Shown here: positions 8,410 to 15,783 of the stretch, in pieces
Layout: each line of letters starts with the position of its first letter
Position numbering within the stretch: the first letter of the stretch is position 1
NCBI GenBank assembly: GCA_041665525.1
Contig: JBAYIS010000002.1
Coordinates: 211,595 to 275,594 of the forward strand
Source: UBA8401 sp041665525
Lineage (GTDB): Bacteria; Bacteroidota; Ignavibacteria; UBA10030; UBA8401
Direction of reading: 5' to 3'
Length of the DNA: 64,000 nucleotides
Notes under the pieces: model-generated
The model's database searches: none
Seen by the model: the letters and a program-made list of their open reading frames with translations, nothing else
Told to the model about the DNA's origin: nothing
Translations under genes and position numbers: made by a program

Positions 8410-8838
8410 TTAATTTGAGTTTTCTGTTGTGGGTGATTGGTATTGTATTCGAAGCCAGAGCAATATGACCAACAATATAATATTGCGCATAACCGAATGC
8501 CAAGACATTACACTAGAAAATGATTCCCCAAAACAAGAACATGCTATATTATTGTCACGAATGACATTTCCTATAATTACCACAGTAAACATGGCGTTTA
8601 AAACTATTAGTATTTGGGTAACATGTTTCGCGTGCAAACTCATTAGAAACATAATCCCGCAAACTATTTCCAACAGAACAACACCTGTGCCTAGAAAGAT
8701 GGCAAATCGAGGGGAGACCAAGATGCTTTGGTGAATGGTAGAAACGAATTGCGGAAAGGAAAAAGTCTTCAGAATACCAGAGGTGATGAACAAAACAGCA
8801 ATTGATACTCTTGCAATAGTAACCAATGTTTTTTGCAT
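8410..8838 (-). CDS. MauE/DoxX-like redox-associated membrane protein
   Basis: The 142-residue product has four predicted membrane helices: VARVSIAVLFITSGILK, IFLGTGVVLLEIVCGI, QILIVLNAMFTVVII and RNIILLVILLWL. A CSCFG motif (C100 and C102) sits in the last periplasm-side loop. This is the layout of MauE, the membrane partner of the thioredoxin-like MauD in methylamine dehydrogenase maturation, thought to pass reducing or oxidising equivalents for disulfide handling. No mau structural genes are present. The nearby TlpA-like protein (11105-11674) could be its partner. Start 8838 (MQKTLV) is chosen; the longer frame overlaps the upstream gene. Confidence 0.75.
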   Translation of the reverse strand: MQKTLVTIARVSIAVLFITSGILKTFSFPQFVSTIHQSILVSPRFAIFLGTGVVLLEIVCGIMFLMSLHAKHVTQILIVLNAMFTVVIIGNVIRDNNIACSCFGESFSSVMSWHSVMRNIILLVILLWLRIQYQSPTTENSN

Positions 8839-8858
8839 ACATTTATCAATTCGCTTAT

Positions 8859-9509
8859 TTACATATTTAGGGTAATAAGCGACATAATGTTTCGTTGAAC
8901 CATATAAAGAATAGCCCAGCTCGTAGAAGAAATTGCCATTAGCACCCACACTTTCTCAAAGATTATACCCTGTAGAGTTGCCGCGTATGTATACACATAT
9001 ACGAGAGAGAATATATCAAAATGAAAAAGTATTTCGAACCGCACTGAAGAGATCGTTCTAATTAAAGATCCCGCATTAATGAATGATATGATCTCAAAGG
9101 CAGAATCTCCATTGATGATCATTAAAGACAGTCCCACAACGGCAGCACACACTTTTCCGAAAAGAAGGACCATTTGAAGGAACAAAGAATGCATAAAACA
9201 ACGACGGAAGGAGATTGATGTATTCTGCAAAGAGAGTATCCGAAATATCAAGTATAGGAATACGGCCGCAACTGTGTACTTTGTGAGCATCATCGTGATT
9301 ACCAGCAGAGGAACTCCGATGACAAGCACCCAAGAGAAAGATAATCTGTTCATTATGGCAGGTAGAGAAACAATAATGCATTGAACTGATATCGATACCA
9401 CCAACGGGAAAGCCGGCAACGTATAATTGAGATCGGCCATGAAAGACTCTGGCCGGAAGACCATAAGTTTCAACAAACGAAAAAGTGTTTCTGTCCGGAC
9501 GAACGACAT
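8859..9509 (-). CDS. Multi-helix membrane protein, Yip1-like in layout
   Basis: The 216-residue product has a short N-terminal segment with an FRPESFMADL motif near the first helix and about five membrane helices. The pattern resembles Yip1-domain membrane proteins (an amphipathic 'p..F' start, then five helices), but similarity is too weak for a firm family call. Start 9509 (MSFVRTETLFRLLK) is preferred because the frame upstream of it is a different, non-hydrophobic sequence. It sits 41 bases after the secreted protein gene and 20 bases before the MauE-like gene, all on the minus strand. It is probably an immunity, export or assembly factor of the peptide cluster, by position only. Confidence 0.5.
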   Translation of the reverse strand: MSFVRTETLFRLLKLMVFRPESFMADLNYTLPAFPLVVSISVQCIIVSLPAIMNRLSFSWVLVIGVPLLVITMMLTKYTVAAVFLYLIFRILSLQNTSISFRRCFMHSLFLQMVLLFGKVCAAVVGLSLMIINGDSAFEIISFINAGSLIRTISSVRFEILFHFDIFSLVYVYTYAATLQGIIFEKVWVLMAISSTSWAILYMVQRNIMSLITLNM

Positions 9510-9550
9510 AGTATAGGCAACATTCTTTTTACTGATTGAAATGAAATATA

Positions 9551-10072
9551 TTATTTTGGCGAATATTGAATAATTAAACTTTCTGCATTCGATAAATTCA
9601 ATAATTGAATATCTGTTTCTTTCATATTCCAAATTCGGATTTCCCCGACAAAGGGAATAGATTTTTCTTTAAAGAGCGGACCATACAAATTGGAAAAAAA
9701 AGTCATCAATGATTCAATTCTTTTATTGTTGTCTTGATACCTTCCTTTGGATTCAGGATCAATTCCCAAAAAATACAATGAAACTAATTCCAGTGCGCTG
9801 TCTGCAGCAGAGAATGTTAATCCTATGGACATGTTTTGACCGCAAATTGTTTCTGCATACGCAAGATCTATAGACGCAGATGGTTTATTTGGTTTTAGCA
9901 CGCTCCGGGACGGATCTATATTGATAAACGATTTATTCTTAAGGTTTTTTTTGACGACATGAAAATGTTCGCCCCATGAATAGCGTTCAAATTCAAAAAT
10001 GGGTTTTTCCAATATCTGGCTGAAAACTGTTTGGAACAGCGATGCTACGATTAGTACTATTATTTTTGTCAT
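9551..10072 (-). CDS. Secreted protein of unknown function in the peptide cluster
   Basis: The 173-residue protein has a signal peptide (MTKIIVLIVASLFQTVFSQ) and a single soluble domain. A FERYSWGEHF segment follows the signal, then mixed strands and helices with one cysteine (in AETICGQ). I do not recognise the family. The start codon is the first ATG, directly downstream of the peptide gene's terminator (10094-10132). It begins the run of genes that continues through the membrane protein, the MauE-like protein and DUF5686 with short gaps. Confidence 0.6.
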   Translation of the reverse strand: MTKIIVLIVASLFQTVFSQILEKPIFEFERYSWGEHFHVVKKNLKNKSFINIDPSRSVLKPNKPSASIDLAYAETICGQNMSIGLTFSAADSALELVSLYFLGIDPESKGRYQDNNKRIESLMTFFSNLYGPLFKEKSIPFVGEIRIWNMKETDIQLLNLSNAESLIIQYSPK

Positions 10073-10093
10073 ATCTTTATCCCTTTCAAAGAG

Positions 10094-10132
10094 AAAAACA
10101 CTTTGGGTAAAAATCTACCCAAAGTGTTTTTT
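10094..10132 (-). terminator. Rho-independent terminator after the four-Cys peptide gene
   Basis: AAACACTTTGGGTA and TACCCAAAGTGTTT form a perfect stem of at least 14 bp around a short loop, flanked by A/T runs. It begins only 3 bases after the peptide stop codon. It would cap a short, abundant peptide mRNA and let only part of transcription reach the genes downstream. Confidence 0.85.
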
Positions 10133-10135
10133 CAA

Positions 10136-10405
10136 TTATTCCGCAACCAGAGCATTCGCCGCGAGGCATCCCAAATAGGCGCCTGCGGTAACGATCGCAC
10201 ATGCTAACCATCCACCTCCCGCAGCATAGCAGAGTCCTTCCATCAGCAAGGCAATCTTACCACAATCCAACGCTTCTTGTCCTCCATACACAAGACTCAT
10301 CGCATCGTCCGTCAACGGATCTGAATTTACAACCGCTGGCACCATCGGCAAAACCAAACTAACGATCACCAAGAATGCCATGCTTCCGCGCAATAGAGTT
10401 TTCAT
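10136..10405 (-). CDS. Four-cysteine secreted peptide with double-glycine leader (bacteriocin-like precursor)
   Basis: The 89-residue product is built of three parts. Residues 5-26 form a Sec-type hydrophobic signal. Residues 29-42 (DPLTDDAMSLVYGG) fit the double-glycine leader rule: L at -12, T at -11, M at -7, V at -4, GG at -2/-1. Residues 43-89 form a hydrophobic Gly/Ala-rich core with cysteines at 48, 59, 69 and 80, spaced 11, 10 and 11. A near-perfect AGGAGG ribosome site precedes the ATG and a strong terminator follows, as for a highly made peptide. A C39 peptidase gene lies 154 bases upstream. It is inferred to be a secreted, cleaved and disulfide-bonded peptide; its activity (antimicrobial or signal) cannot be told from sequence. 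Confidence 0.75.
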   Translation of the reverse strand: MKTLLRGSMAFLVIVSLVLPMVPAVVNSDPLTDDAMSLVYGGQEALDCGKIALLMEGLCYAAGGGWLACAIVTAGAYLGCLAANALVAE

Positions 10406-10452
10406 AATAACCTCCTGTTTTTATTTTTGTTTTCATCAGTGAATTAATTCCC

Positions 10453-10465
10453 GCCCACCGTGGGC
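10453..10465. promoter_or_regulatory. GC palindrome in the peptide gene's leader
   Basis: GCCCAC-C-GTGGGC is a perfect 13-base palindrome in the 154-bp space between the C39 gene and the peptide gene. It may be an operator or a weak stop for read-through from the C39 gene. No clear -35/-10 pair was found next to it. Confidence 0.3.
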
Positions 10466-10559
10466 TGTCTATGTCCCACTACGTCAAATCGGATCTCCGG
10501 CGCCCAAACCGAATATACAATTCTCGTCGATGAACCATAGAGCGGTGAGCAAGGATGGT

Positions 10560-11099
10560 TTATTCCTTCGTCAGAATCAGCGTCTCGCCCCCCCAAATCT
10601 TCGGCAACTGTTCCACGGGCATTTTTATTCTTCCAAGCGCCGGATCCCGCAGAAACAATTCCTCGTGACGGACACTGTCCACAACGATAAAATGATTTCC
10701 TTTAATAAAGAGAATTGCCGGAAATGGTTTCGCCAGCAGATCGTTCACTGTCAATCTCCATCCCCGGACGTGCAATCCTTTCTTTTCCGCTGTTTCTTTT
10801 AAAACTAGCATCGAAGCACCGTTTGGAGAAAGGGTAATCGTCTGCTCCAATGCTTCGACTGTTGACGGTATTTCATAGTGATTGAAAACCATCTGTAATG
10901 CACTCAGACCGCAATCGTTGGAATGTTTTTGAAAAACAACTCCTTCCGGTCCGAGATATTCCGCATTCATGAGCATGGCCTCTATCTTTTTGCCCGCTGC
11001 GGGTGTGTGAATAAATATTCCCGTCAGCAACAGCAAGAACAGGACCGCTCCGGAAAGTGCAACACTCATGATCGTCAGAATATGTTTCTTTTTTTGCAT
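10560..11099 (-). CDS. Membrane-anchored C39 (bacteriocin-processing type) peptidase
   Basis: The 179-residue product has one N-terminal membrane helix (about 8-30) followed by a lone C39 domain facing the periplasm. The oxyanion glutamine and nucleophile are in VFQKHSNDCG (Q57, C63), the histidine in GNHFIVVD (H136) and the aspartate in FLRDPALG (D152), so the catalytic set is complete. C39 domains cut after Gly-Gly in leader peptides. They are usually the cytoplasmic N-terminus of ABC exporters; here there is no ABC transporter part. ATG 11099 lies 5 bases after the stop of the TlpA-like gene; a GTG at 11123 would overlap that gene. The adjacent GG-leader peptide is the obvious substrate. 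Confidence 0.85.
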   Translation of the reverse strand: MQKKKHILTIMSVALSGAVLFLLLLTGIFIHTPAAGKKIEAMLMNAEYLGPEGVVFQKHSNDCGLSALQMVFNHYEIPSTVEALEQTITLSPNGASMLVLKETAEKKGLHVRGWRLTVNDLLAKPFPAILFIKGNHFIVVDSVRHEELFLRDPALGRIKMPVEQLPKIWGGETLILTKE

Positions 11100-11104
11100 G
11101 AAGG

Positions 11105-11674
11105 TCAGGGATTCTTCCGACACAATTGATCAACCAGTAGGCGCAACTGTTTTTCGCTCCTCTTCCCCGCTGCAAATGATTGTACTCGTTTTAGCGTGTC
11201 GATCATGTATATCATGGGAACCGACGTCACATGAAATGCCCTCCTCACTTCAACTGACTCATCAATGTAAACGGGGTACGGAAGATGTTCCGTTGCTGCG
11301 AACTGCACTGTTTCCTGCTTTCTGCTTAAAGAAACTGCAATCAATTGCACAGTATCTTTAAACTCCGGGAATAACGATTTCCATGACCTCAATTCTTCCA
11401 AACAGTACATGCAGGTCGTTGTAAAGAAGATCAACGCTGTGTTCATTCGAATTAATGAATCAAGATTCCTCTCCTCACCATTGAATGCCGACAGTTTCAC
11501 CGACGGAATCGTCTCGCCAACGGAGAGCGGTCTATTGTCAGACTGCAGTTGAAGAAAGAGATATCCGCCGATTGTTCCCAAAAGTAAGCACAACAATATT
11601 AGACCGGCGACTGCTTGCTGAATCGCTGTATTCATGCGCTGAGGATGGAAACGAAATAACTGTTTTTTGGACAT
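11105..11674 (-). CDS. TlpA/MauD-like periplasmic thioredoxin-fold protein
   Basis: The 189-residue protein has a signal anchor (about 18-43) followed by a TlpA/AhpC-type thioredoxin fold. The redox motif is CMYC (residues 88-91) after the strand ALIFFTTT, and the cis-proline is in TSVPMIY. Such proteins reduce or form disulfides in exported substrates and receive electrons from a membrane partner such as DsbD, CcdA or MauE. It is the first gene of the cluster, preceded by a promoter (11756-11784), and is directly followed by the C39 peptidase gene. The pairing with the MauE-like gene at 8410 echoes mauE-mauD. Confidence 0.82.
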   Translation of the reverse strand: MSKKQLFRFHPQRMNTAIQQAVAGLILLCLLLGTIGGYLFLQLQSDNRPLSVGETIPSVKLSAFNGEERNLDSLIRMNTALIFFTTTCMYCLEELRSWKSLFPEFKDTVQLIAVSLSRKQETVQFAATEHLPYPVYIDESVEVRRAFHVTSVPMIYMIDTLKRVQSFAAGKRSEKQLRLLVDQLCRKNP

Positions 11675-11755
11675 GCCGCGTTTTGGGAAAATTGTGAGAA
11701 CCGTATTCTGGCCAATTTCGGAAAAGCATCGCGCGAGGGTGTAAAACTTTTCTGA

Positions 11756-11784
11756 ACAATAGAAAAGTATTTTTTCTGATTCAA
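11756..11784 (-). promoter_or_regulatory. Sigma-70-like promoter of the TlpA-C39 transcript
   Basis: On the minus strand TTGAAT (11784 to 11779) and TATTGT (11761 to 11756) are 17 bases apart. The predicted start site is about 75 bases before the TlpA-like start codon. Pattern match only. Confidence 0.4.
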
Positions 11785-11971
11785 TGAAATTGCATTGCTA
11801 TATGGGGGCGATGTTATAGTTTGGTTTTCGGGGATGGAAGAGGAATGTAATGAAAAGTAAAAATGCATTTGCAACTACCCGATGAACACCACCGCTGAAC
11901 ACGCGTGTGCACAACGACGCATCGGAAGCTGCAATGACGTTCGAAGAAGCAGAGTGTGTTGATCTATCGCG

Positions 11972-13396
11972 TTATGACTTCAACACCAGTTTTGCCACAC
12001 ATTCAATATGATAGGTGTGCGGAAACATATCTACCGGCTGGATTTTCTCCACCGTGTAACCGTCCTTTACCAACATTTGCAGATCGCGCGCAAGGGTGGC
12101 AGGATTGCAGCTAACGTAGACGATGGTAGGGACCTGCATCTTCCCTAACTCTTCCACCGCTTTGGGATGCATGCCGCTCCGTGGCGGATCGACAATGATC
12201 ACATTCGGATGTGCATAACGGGAACGCCACTCCACATCCTTCGTCATTAAATCTTTTAAGTCTCCAGCAATGAACTCGCAGTTAGTAATACCGTTCAGTT
12301 CCGCATTCTTTCGTGCGTTTTGGATGGAGCTCTCCACCAGCTCGATGCCGATCACTTCCTGGACCGAATCCGAAATATAGATGCCGATACTGCCGGTGCC
12401 GCAATAGAGATCGTACACCACATCTGTCTTTTTAAATTCTGCAAACTCTTGCGCGATAGAATATAACTTCTCCGCTTGTTTCGTATTGGTCTGGAAGAAT
12501 GAGTTGGCGGAGATTTGAAAAAGATATTTTCCGAGTTTGTCATGTATTAATCCATCGCCAAAATAGATCTTTTCATACTCGCCGACGGCAACCTGCGATT
12601 TTCGTTTGGTAACGTTGTTGATAATGGTCGTGATCTCAGGAAACTGTTTTTGAAGTTCATTGCTGAGTTTTTCCATCACTTCAGGTGAATCCTCGAACGT
12701 GACAAGATTCACCATCACATCACCGGTGTTCTTCCCTTCGCGGATGACCAGATTGCGGAAATAGCCGGTTTCGGAATCGGGAGCATAGGCAGGAATATTG
12801 TTTGTCAGTGCGAAAGAGCGGACAGCATTCAAAATGCCGGTGCTCAGTTCGGACTGGAGAAAACACTCGTCGATGTTCAACACTTTATCCCACCGCTGAG
12901 GAACGTGAAAACCAACTGCAAAATTGTTTGCGATCCCTTCACGCACCTGCAGGTCGTCGATGTCTTTCTGCGTCAGCCACGGTTTATCAGCAAACGAAAA
13001 CTCCAGCTTGTTGCGATAAAAAAACAGATTGTCCGATCCGACAATGGGTAACACATTTAAATCCTTCAAACCGCCGATATGTTCCAGTGCATCGTTTACA
13101 TGCTGCTGTTTGTATTCCAGCTGCGTTGCATACTCCACATGCTGCCATTTGCAGCCGCCGCAGATGCCGAAATAACTGCAGCGGGCCGGAGTGCGTTTTG
13201 GCGAGGGTGTCACCACTTCCACCAGCTTTGCTTCTGCATATTTCTTTTTGGTTTTATACACTTTCGCCTTCACCACATCTCCGGCGATCGCCCCTTCAAC
13301 AAAGACGACGAATCCCTCAACGCGGGCAACGCTCTTCCCTTCAAATCCGGTGGATTCAATTGTTACTTCGATAATATCGTCTTTCTTAATGTTCAA
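11972..13396 (-). CDS. rlmD: 23S rRNA (uracil-C5)-methyltransferase, RlmD/RumA family
   Basis: The 474-residue protein methylates C5 of a uridine in 23S rRNA using S-adenosylmethionine. An N-terminal TRAM RNA-binding domain (1-65) is followed by Fe-S cluster cysteines C73, C79 and C82 (CSYFGICGGC), with a fourth in NIDECFL. Then come the SAM-binding motif YDLYCGTGSIGIY, the DPPRSGMHP motif and the catalytic cysteine in YVSCNPATLARDL. Length and motifs fit RlmD or the related RlmCD; which uridine is modified cannot be decided here. It is a monocistronic gene on the minus strand. Confidence 0.92.
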   Translation of the reverse strand: MNIKKDDIIEVTIESTGFEGKSVARVEGFVVFVEGAIAGDVVKAKVYKTKKKYAEAKLVEVVTPSPKRTPARCSYFGICGGCKWQHVEYATQLEYKQQHVNDALEHIGGLKDLNVLPIVGSDNLFFYRNKLEFSFADKPWLTQKDIDDLQVREGIANNFAVGFHVPQRWDKVLNIDECFLQSELSTGILNAVRSFALTNNIPAYAPDSETGYFRNLVIREGKNTGDVMVNLVTFEDSPEVMEKLSNELQKQFPEITTIINNVTKRKSQVAVGEYEKIYFGDGLIHDKLGKYLFQISANSFFQTNTKQAEKLYSIAQEFAEFKKTDVVYDLYCGTGSIGIYISDSVQEVIGIELVESSIQNARKNAELNGITNCEFIAGDLKDLMTKDVEWRSRYAHPNVIIVDPPRSGMHPKAVEELGKMQVPTIVYVSCNPATLARDLQMLVKDGYTVEKIQPVDMFPHTYHIECVAKLVLKS

Positions 13397-13404
13397 AACA
13401 GTTC

Positions 13405-13484
13405 CTAACTATAAATGATGAATGCTAAATGTTGAATTTTGAATATGCACTGAATACTGTTAACTGAAAACTGATGACTAACAA
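13405..13484. repeat. Degenerate oligonucleotide repeat (TGAATGCTAAATGTTGAA type)
   Basis: This AT-rich spacer is made of imperfect copies of short words such as TGAATGCT, TGTTGAAT, TGAATACT, AACTGAAAACTGATGACT. Similar words recur at 15706-15783, 16091-16125 (inside a gene) and 17752-17785. It has no coding or terminator features. Confidence 0.5.
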
Positions 13485-13490
13485 ATGCTT

Positions 13491-14756
13491 TTAAATAAGA
13501 TCAACCATGGAACCAAATTCTGGATCGAACAACCGTTTATACGTTCTGATCGCAAATCCATCCGTCATACCGGCAATATAGTCGCACAACAAGCGGGCAC
13601 GGTGATTCGTATCCGATGCGTTCTTGAAATTCTGTTCCACATACTTCGGCAGCAGATTCAATTCGAATTTTTCTTTCTCCATATAATTATCCGCGAATGT
13701 ATCGAAAATCCGTTTCAGCAGATAATCCCCTTTCTTTTCCAGTTGATGCAGCTGCGGAGAAAGGAAGACAAGATCGAGCGACATTTTTTTGAACATCTGC
13801 GACTCTTTCCGCGCTTTTTCATCTATGACCAGATTGAAACGATAACGGTTCGTTTTGCCGCTCATAACATTCGTTGTTTCCGCCACACTGCAGGATTCAA
13901 TATATTTTCCGATCTTGCTGGAAAGTGAACGTTCAACACGTCCCTCTTTCATGGCATCAAACAGTTTTTTCAGACTCAATTGCAGTTCTTCGTCCAGTTG
14001 CTGCGATTCGGCCCAGCGTTCGATCTTTTGCTGTGTGATGAATCCTGAGTGAATGCCATCCGCAACATCGTTTAACGAATACGCCACATCGTCCGACCAA
14101 TCCATAATCTGACATTCGATACTGCGGAAATTGTCCCGCGCTTTCCCCGCTTTGAACGCTTTCGTAATATCTGTTCCATCAAACACAAAATCGAGAAACT
14201 GTTTTTGCTCATTATAGATGAAATGGTTCTTCGGATTTTCCAGTTCGCCGAAAAGTGTTTTGTATTTCAACACGCCGTCCAAAAATGAACGGGTGGGATT
14301 CATTCCTTTTCTGGAAACCTTGTCCGAATACACTGTTTCTGTCAGCAGACGAAGTGTTTGTGCATTTCCTTCGAATCCGCCAAACTGTTTCATCACGGCA
14401 TGGAGCGTCCGCTCGCCGGCGTGGCCGAACGGCGGATGGCCAAGATCGTGCGAAAGACAGATTGCTTCGACCAGATGCGGATCAATGTAAAATGTGTCGG
14501 AAAAGAATGAACTCTTTCTTTGCAAGTACGAACAAATTGCACGACCGATTTGCGCAACTTCCAACGAATGTGTCAGCCGTGTCCGGTAAAAATCATACTC
14601 TCCCGATAAAAACACTTGTGTCTTCGCTTGCAACCGCCGGAAACTCGCTGTGTGAATAATCCGGTCCCGATCCTGCTCGAATGGAGTGCGGTAATCATTC
14701 TTCCGCTCATCCTCGCGGCATTGCGTATCGAAACTGTTATAGAAAGTATTGTTCAT
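13491..14756 (-). CDS. dgt: Deoxyguanosinetriphosphate triphosphohydrolase-like HD protein
   Basis: The 421-residue enzyme would hydrolyse dNTPs (typically dGTP) to the nucleoside and triphosphate. It has the family's N-terminal signature YRTPFEQDRDRIIHTASFRRL, the HD-domain metal motif H...HDLGHPPFGHAGE and a further DWSDDVAYSLNDV motif that supplies the late aspartate. ATG 14756 (MNNTFYNSF) is preferred over one 5 codons upstream; neither has a clear ribosome site. Family members contribute to dNTP pool control and sometimes phage resistance. A palindromic repeat separates it from the upstream transporter gene. Confidence 0.9.
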   Translation of the reverse strand: MNNTFYNSFDTQCREDERKNDYRTPFEQDRDRIIHTASFRRLQAKTQVFLSGEYDFYRTRLTHSLEVAQIGRAICSYLQRKSSFFSDTFYIDPHLVEAICLSHDLGHPPFGHAGERTLHAVMKQFGGFEGNAQTLRLLTETVYSDKVSRKGMNPTRSFLDGVLKYKTLFGELENPKNHFIYNEQKQFLDFVFDGTDITKAFKAGKARDNFRSIECQIMDWSDDVAYSLNDVADGIHSGFITQQKIERWAESQQLDEELQLSLKKLFDAMKEGRVERSLSSKIGKYIESCSVAETTNVMSGKTNRYRFNLVIDEKARKESQMFKKMSLDLVFLSPQLHQLEKKGDYLLKRIFDTFADNYMEKEKFELNLLPKYVEQNFKNASDTNHRARLLCDYIAGMTDGFAIRTYKRLFDPEFGSMVDLI

Positions 14757-14766
14757 AGATGTTTGA

Positions 14767-14818
14767 AACACATAGACACATAGGGAACACTGCTATGTGT
14801 TCTCTGTACCTATGTGTT
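14767..14818. repeat. Nested palindrome built from CTATGTGT words
   Basis: ACACATAGG ... CCTATGTGT outer arms enclose GAACAC-TGCTAT-GTGTTC. It lies between the EamA transporter stop and the dgt start on the minus strand. It may act as a terminator or attenuator; there is no strong T run. Confidence 0.45.
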
Positions 14819-15705
14819 TAAATAGTTTGCGTTCTATTCCGTAACTGAATTCTTGCTACAAAGAATGTTGTTGGAACGGTGATCAGTAAAATTCCAATGA
14901 CTGTTTCCAAACTGAACGACCGGTCCCAGATAACGATATCGAATACTGTTGCAAATGCCACTTGCGCCAGACCAACAGTGGAATTCTGCGCAGGATTGCC
15001 GAGCATATACGCGCGGGTCATGGCCAGCTGTGCCGCAGTCCCCGTCAATCCGATCCCCAACAGTTCGCCGATCACCGGCAGTGTGTATTTCCCTCCATCA
15101 AACAGATGCGGCAGCGACGGAATCAAAACAACGAAGGTGATAATACTTGCCACACCGGTAAAATGTGCAACAACGGTTGTGGGATGAAGTCCTTTTGTAA
15201 GATGAAGATTATAGACAGCAATCGCCGCAAACAACGCCTGAACGATTCCGACAACGATAGCATAACTTCCCTGATCAAAATGCGGCTGCTGAATAAAATA
15301 GACTCCCGCAATACCGCTTAAAATAGAAATAAGAATTGAACGGTGAATCGGTTTGTTCGCAACAAAGGCAATAATCAGCGCCATCCAGATTGGAACAAGA
15401 TTTACCAGTGATGTCGCTTCCGCCAGAGGTAGATTCGCAAAAACGTAGAATGTGCAGAGAATAGAAAGCGAACCGACAACACTTCTCCACCACAAGGATG
15501 AAGGGACTTTGAAAAAGACCAGCGGCTTTTTTGTCCAATACGCCAGGATCAACACGAAGATGAAATTGATAAACGCACGCGCGAATCCGGTAATGCGCCA
15601 GTCGAAGGTATCTTTTAACGCGTGAGTAAACGCCCCCATCAACGCAAAACAGAATGCGCTGAAGAGCATCCAGCCGAGAGCAGATATTTTTTTAGTGGAA
15701 AACAT
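14818..15705 (-). CDS. DMT-superfamily (EamA) transporter
   Basis: The 295-residue protein has about ten hydrophobic helices arranged as two EamA repeats (about 9-140 and 150-288). This is typical of the drug/metabolite transporter superfamily of inner-membrane exporters. Characteristic pieces are GAFTHALKDTFDWRITGFARAF in the first repeat and GLTGTAAQLAMTRAYMLG in the second. The substrate is not predictable. It is probably transcribed with dgt or separately; the gap holds the nested palindrome. Confidence 0.88.
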   Translation of the reverse strand: MFSTKKISALGWMLFSAFCFALMGAFTHALKDTFDWRITGFARAFINFIFVLILAYWTKKPLVFFKVPSSLWWRSVVGSLSILCTFYVFANLPLAEATSLVNLVPIWMALIIAFVANKPIHRSILISILSGIAGVYFIQQPHFDQGSYAIVVGIVQALFAAIAVYNLHLTKGLHPTTVVAHFTGVASIITFVVLIPSLPHLFDGGKYTLPVIGELLGIGLTGTAAQLAMTRAYMLGNPAQNSTVGLAQVAFATVFDIVIWDRSFSLETVIGILLITVPTTFFVARIQLRNRTQTI

Positions 15706-15783
15706 TACATTAATTGATAATGGAGAATGGATAATTGATAATTGCCCATTCCAACTTTTTGTTTTTCATTATCCATTATCAAT
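15706..15783. repeat. Degenerate repeat with inverted arms (ATTGATAATGGA type)
   Basis: ATTGATAATGGAGAATGG and CATTATCCATTATCAAT lie inverted around a 36-base centre. The region falls between the ABC-F stop codon and the EamA start and contains no gene. Confidence 0.55.

Noticed and set aside
8410..8838. MauE-like gene as part of methylamine dehydrogenase synthesis
   Set aside because: No mau structural or other accessory genes are present; the peptide cluster is a better context.
10560..11099. C39 gene as the remnant of a bacteriocin ABC exporter
   Set aside because: The protein has its membrane helix before, not after, the peptidase domain, and no ABC or further membrane part is encoded nearby, so it looks like a designed stand-alone enzyme.
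13405..13484. AT-rich spacer considered as a replication or attachment site
   Set aside because: No tRNA, integrase or DnaA-box cluster is near; the word structure matches other spacer repeats in the window.
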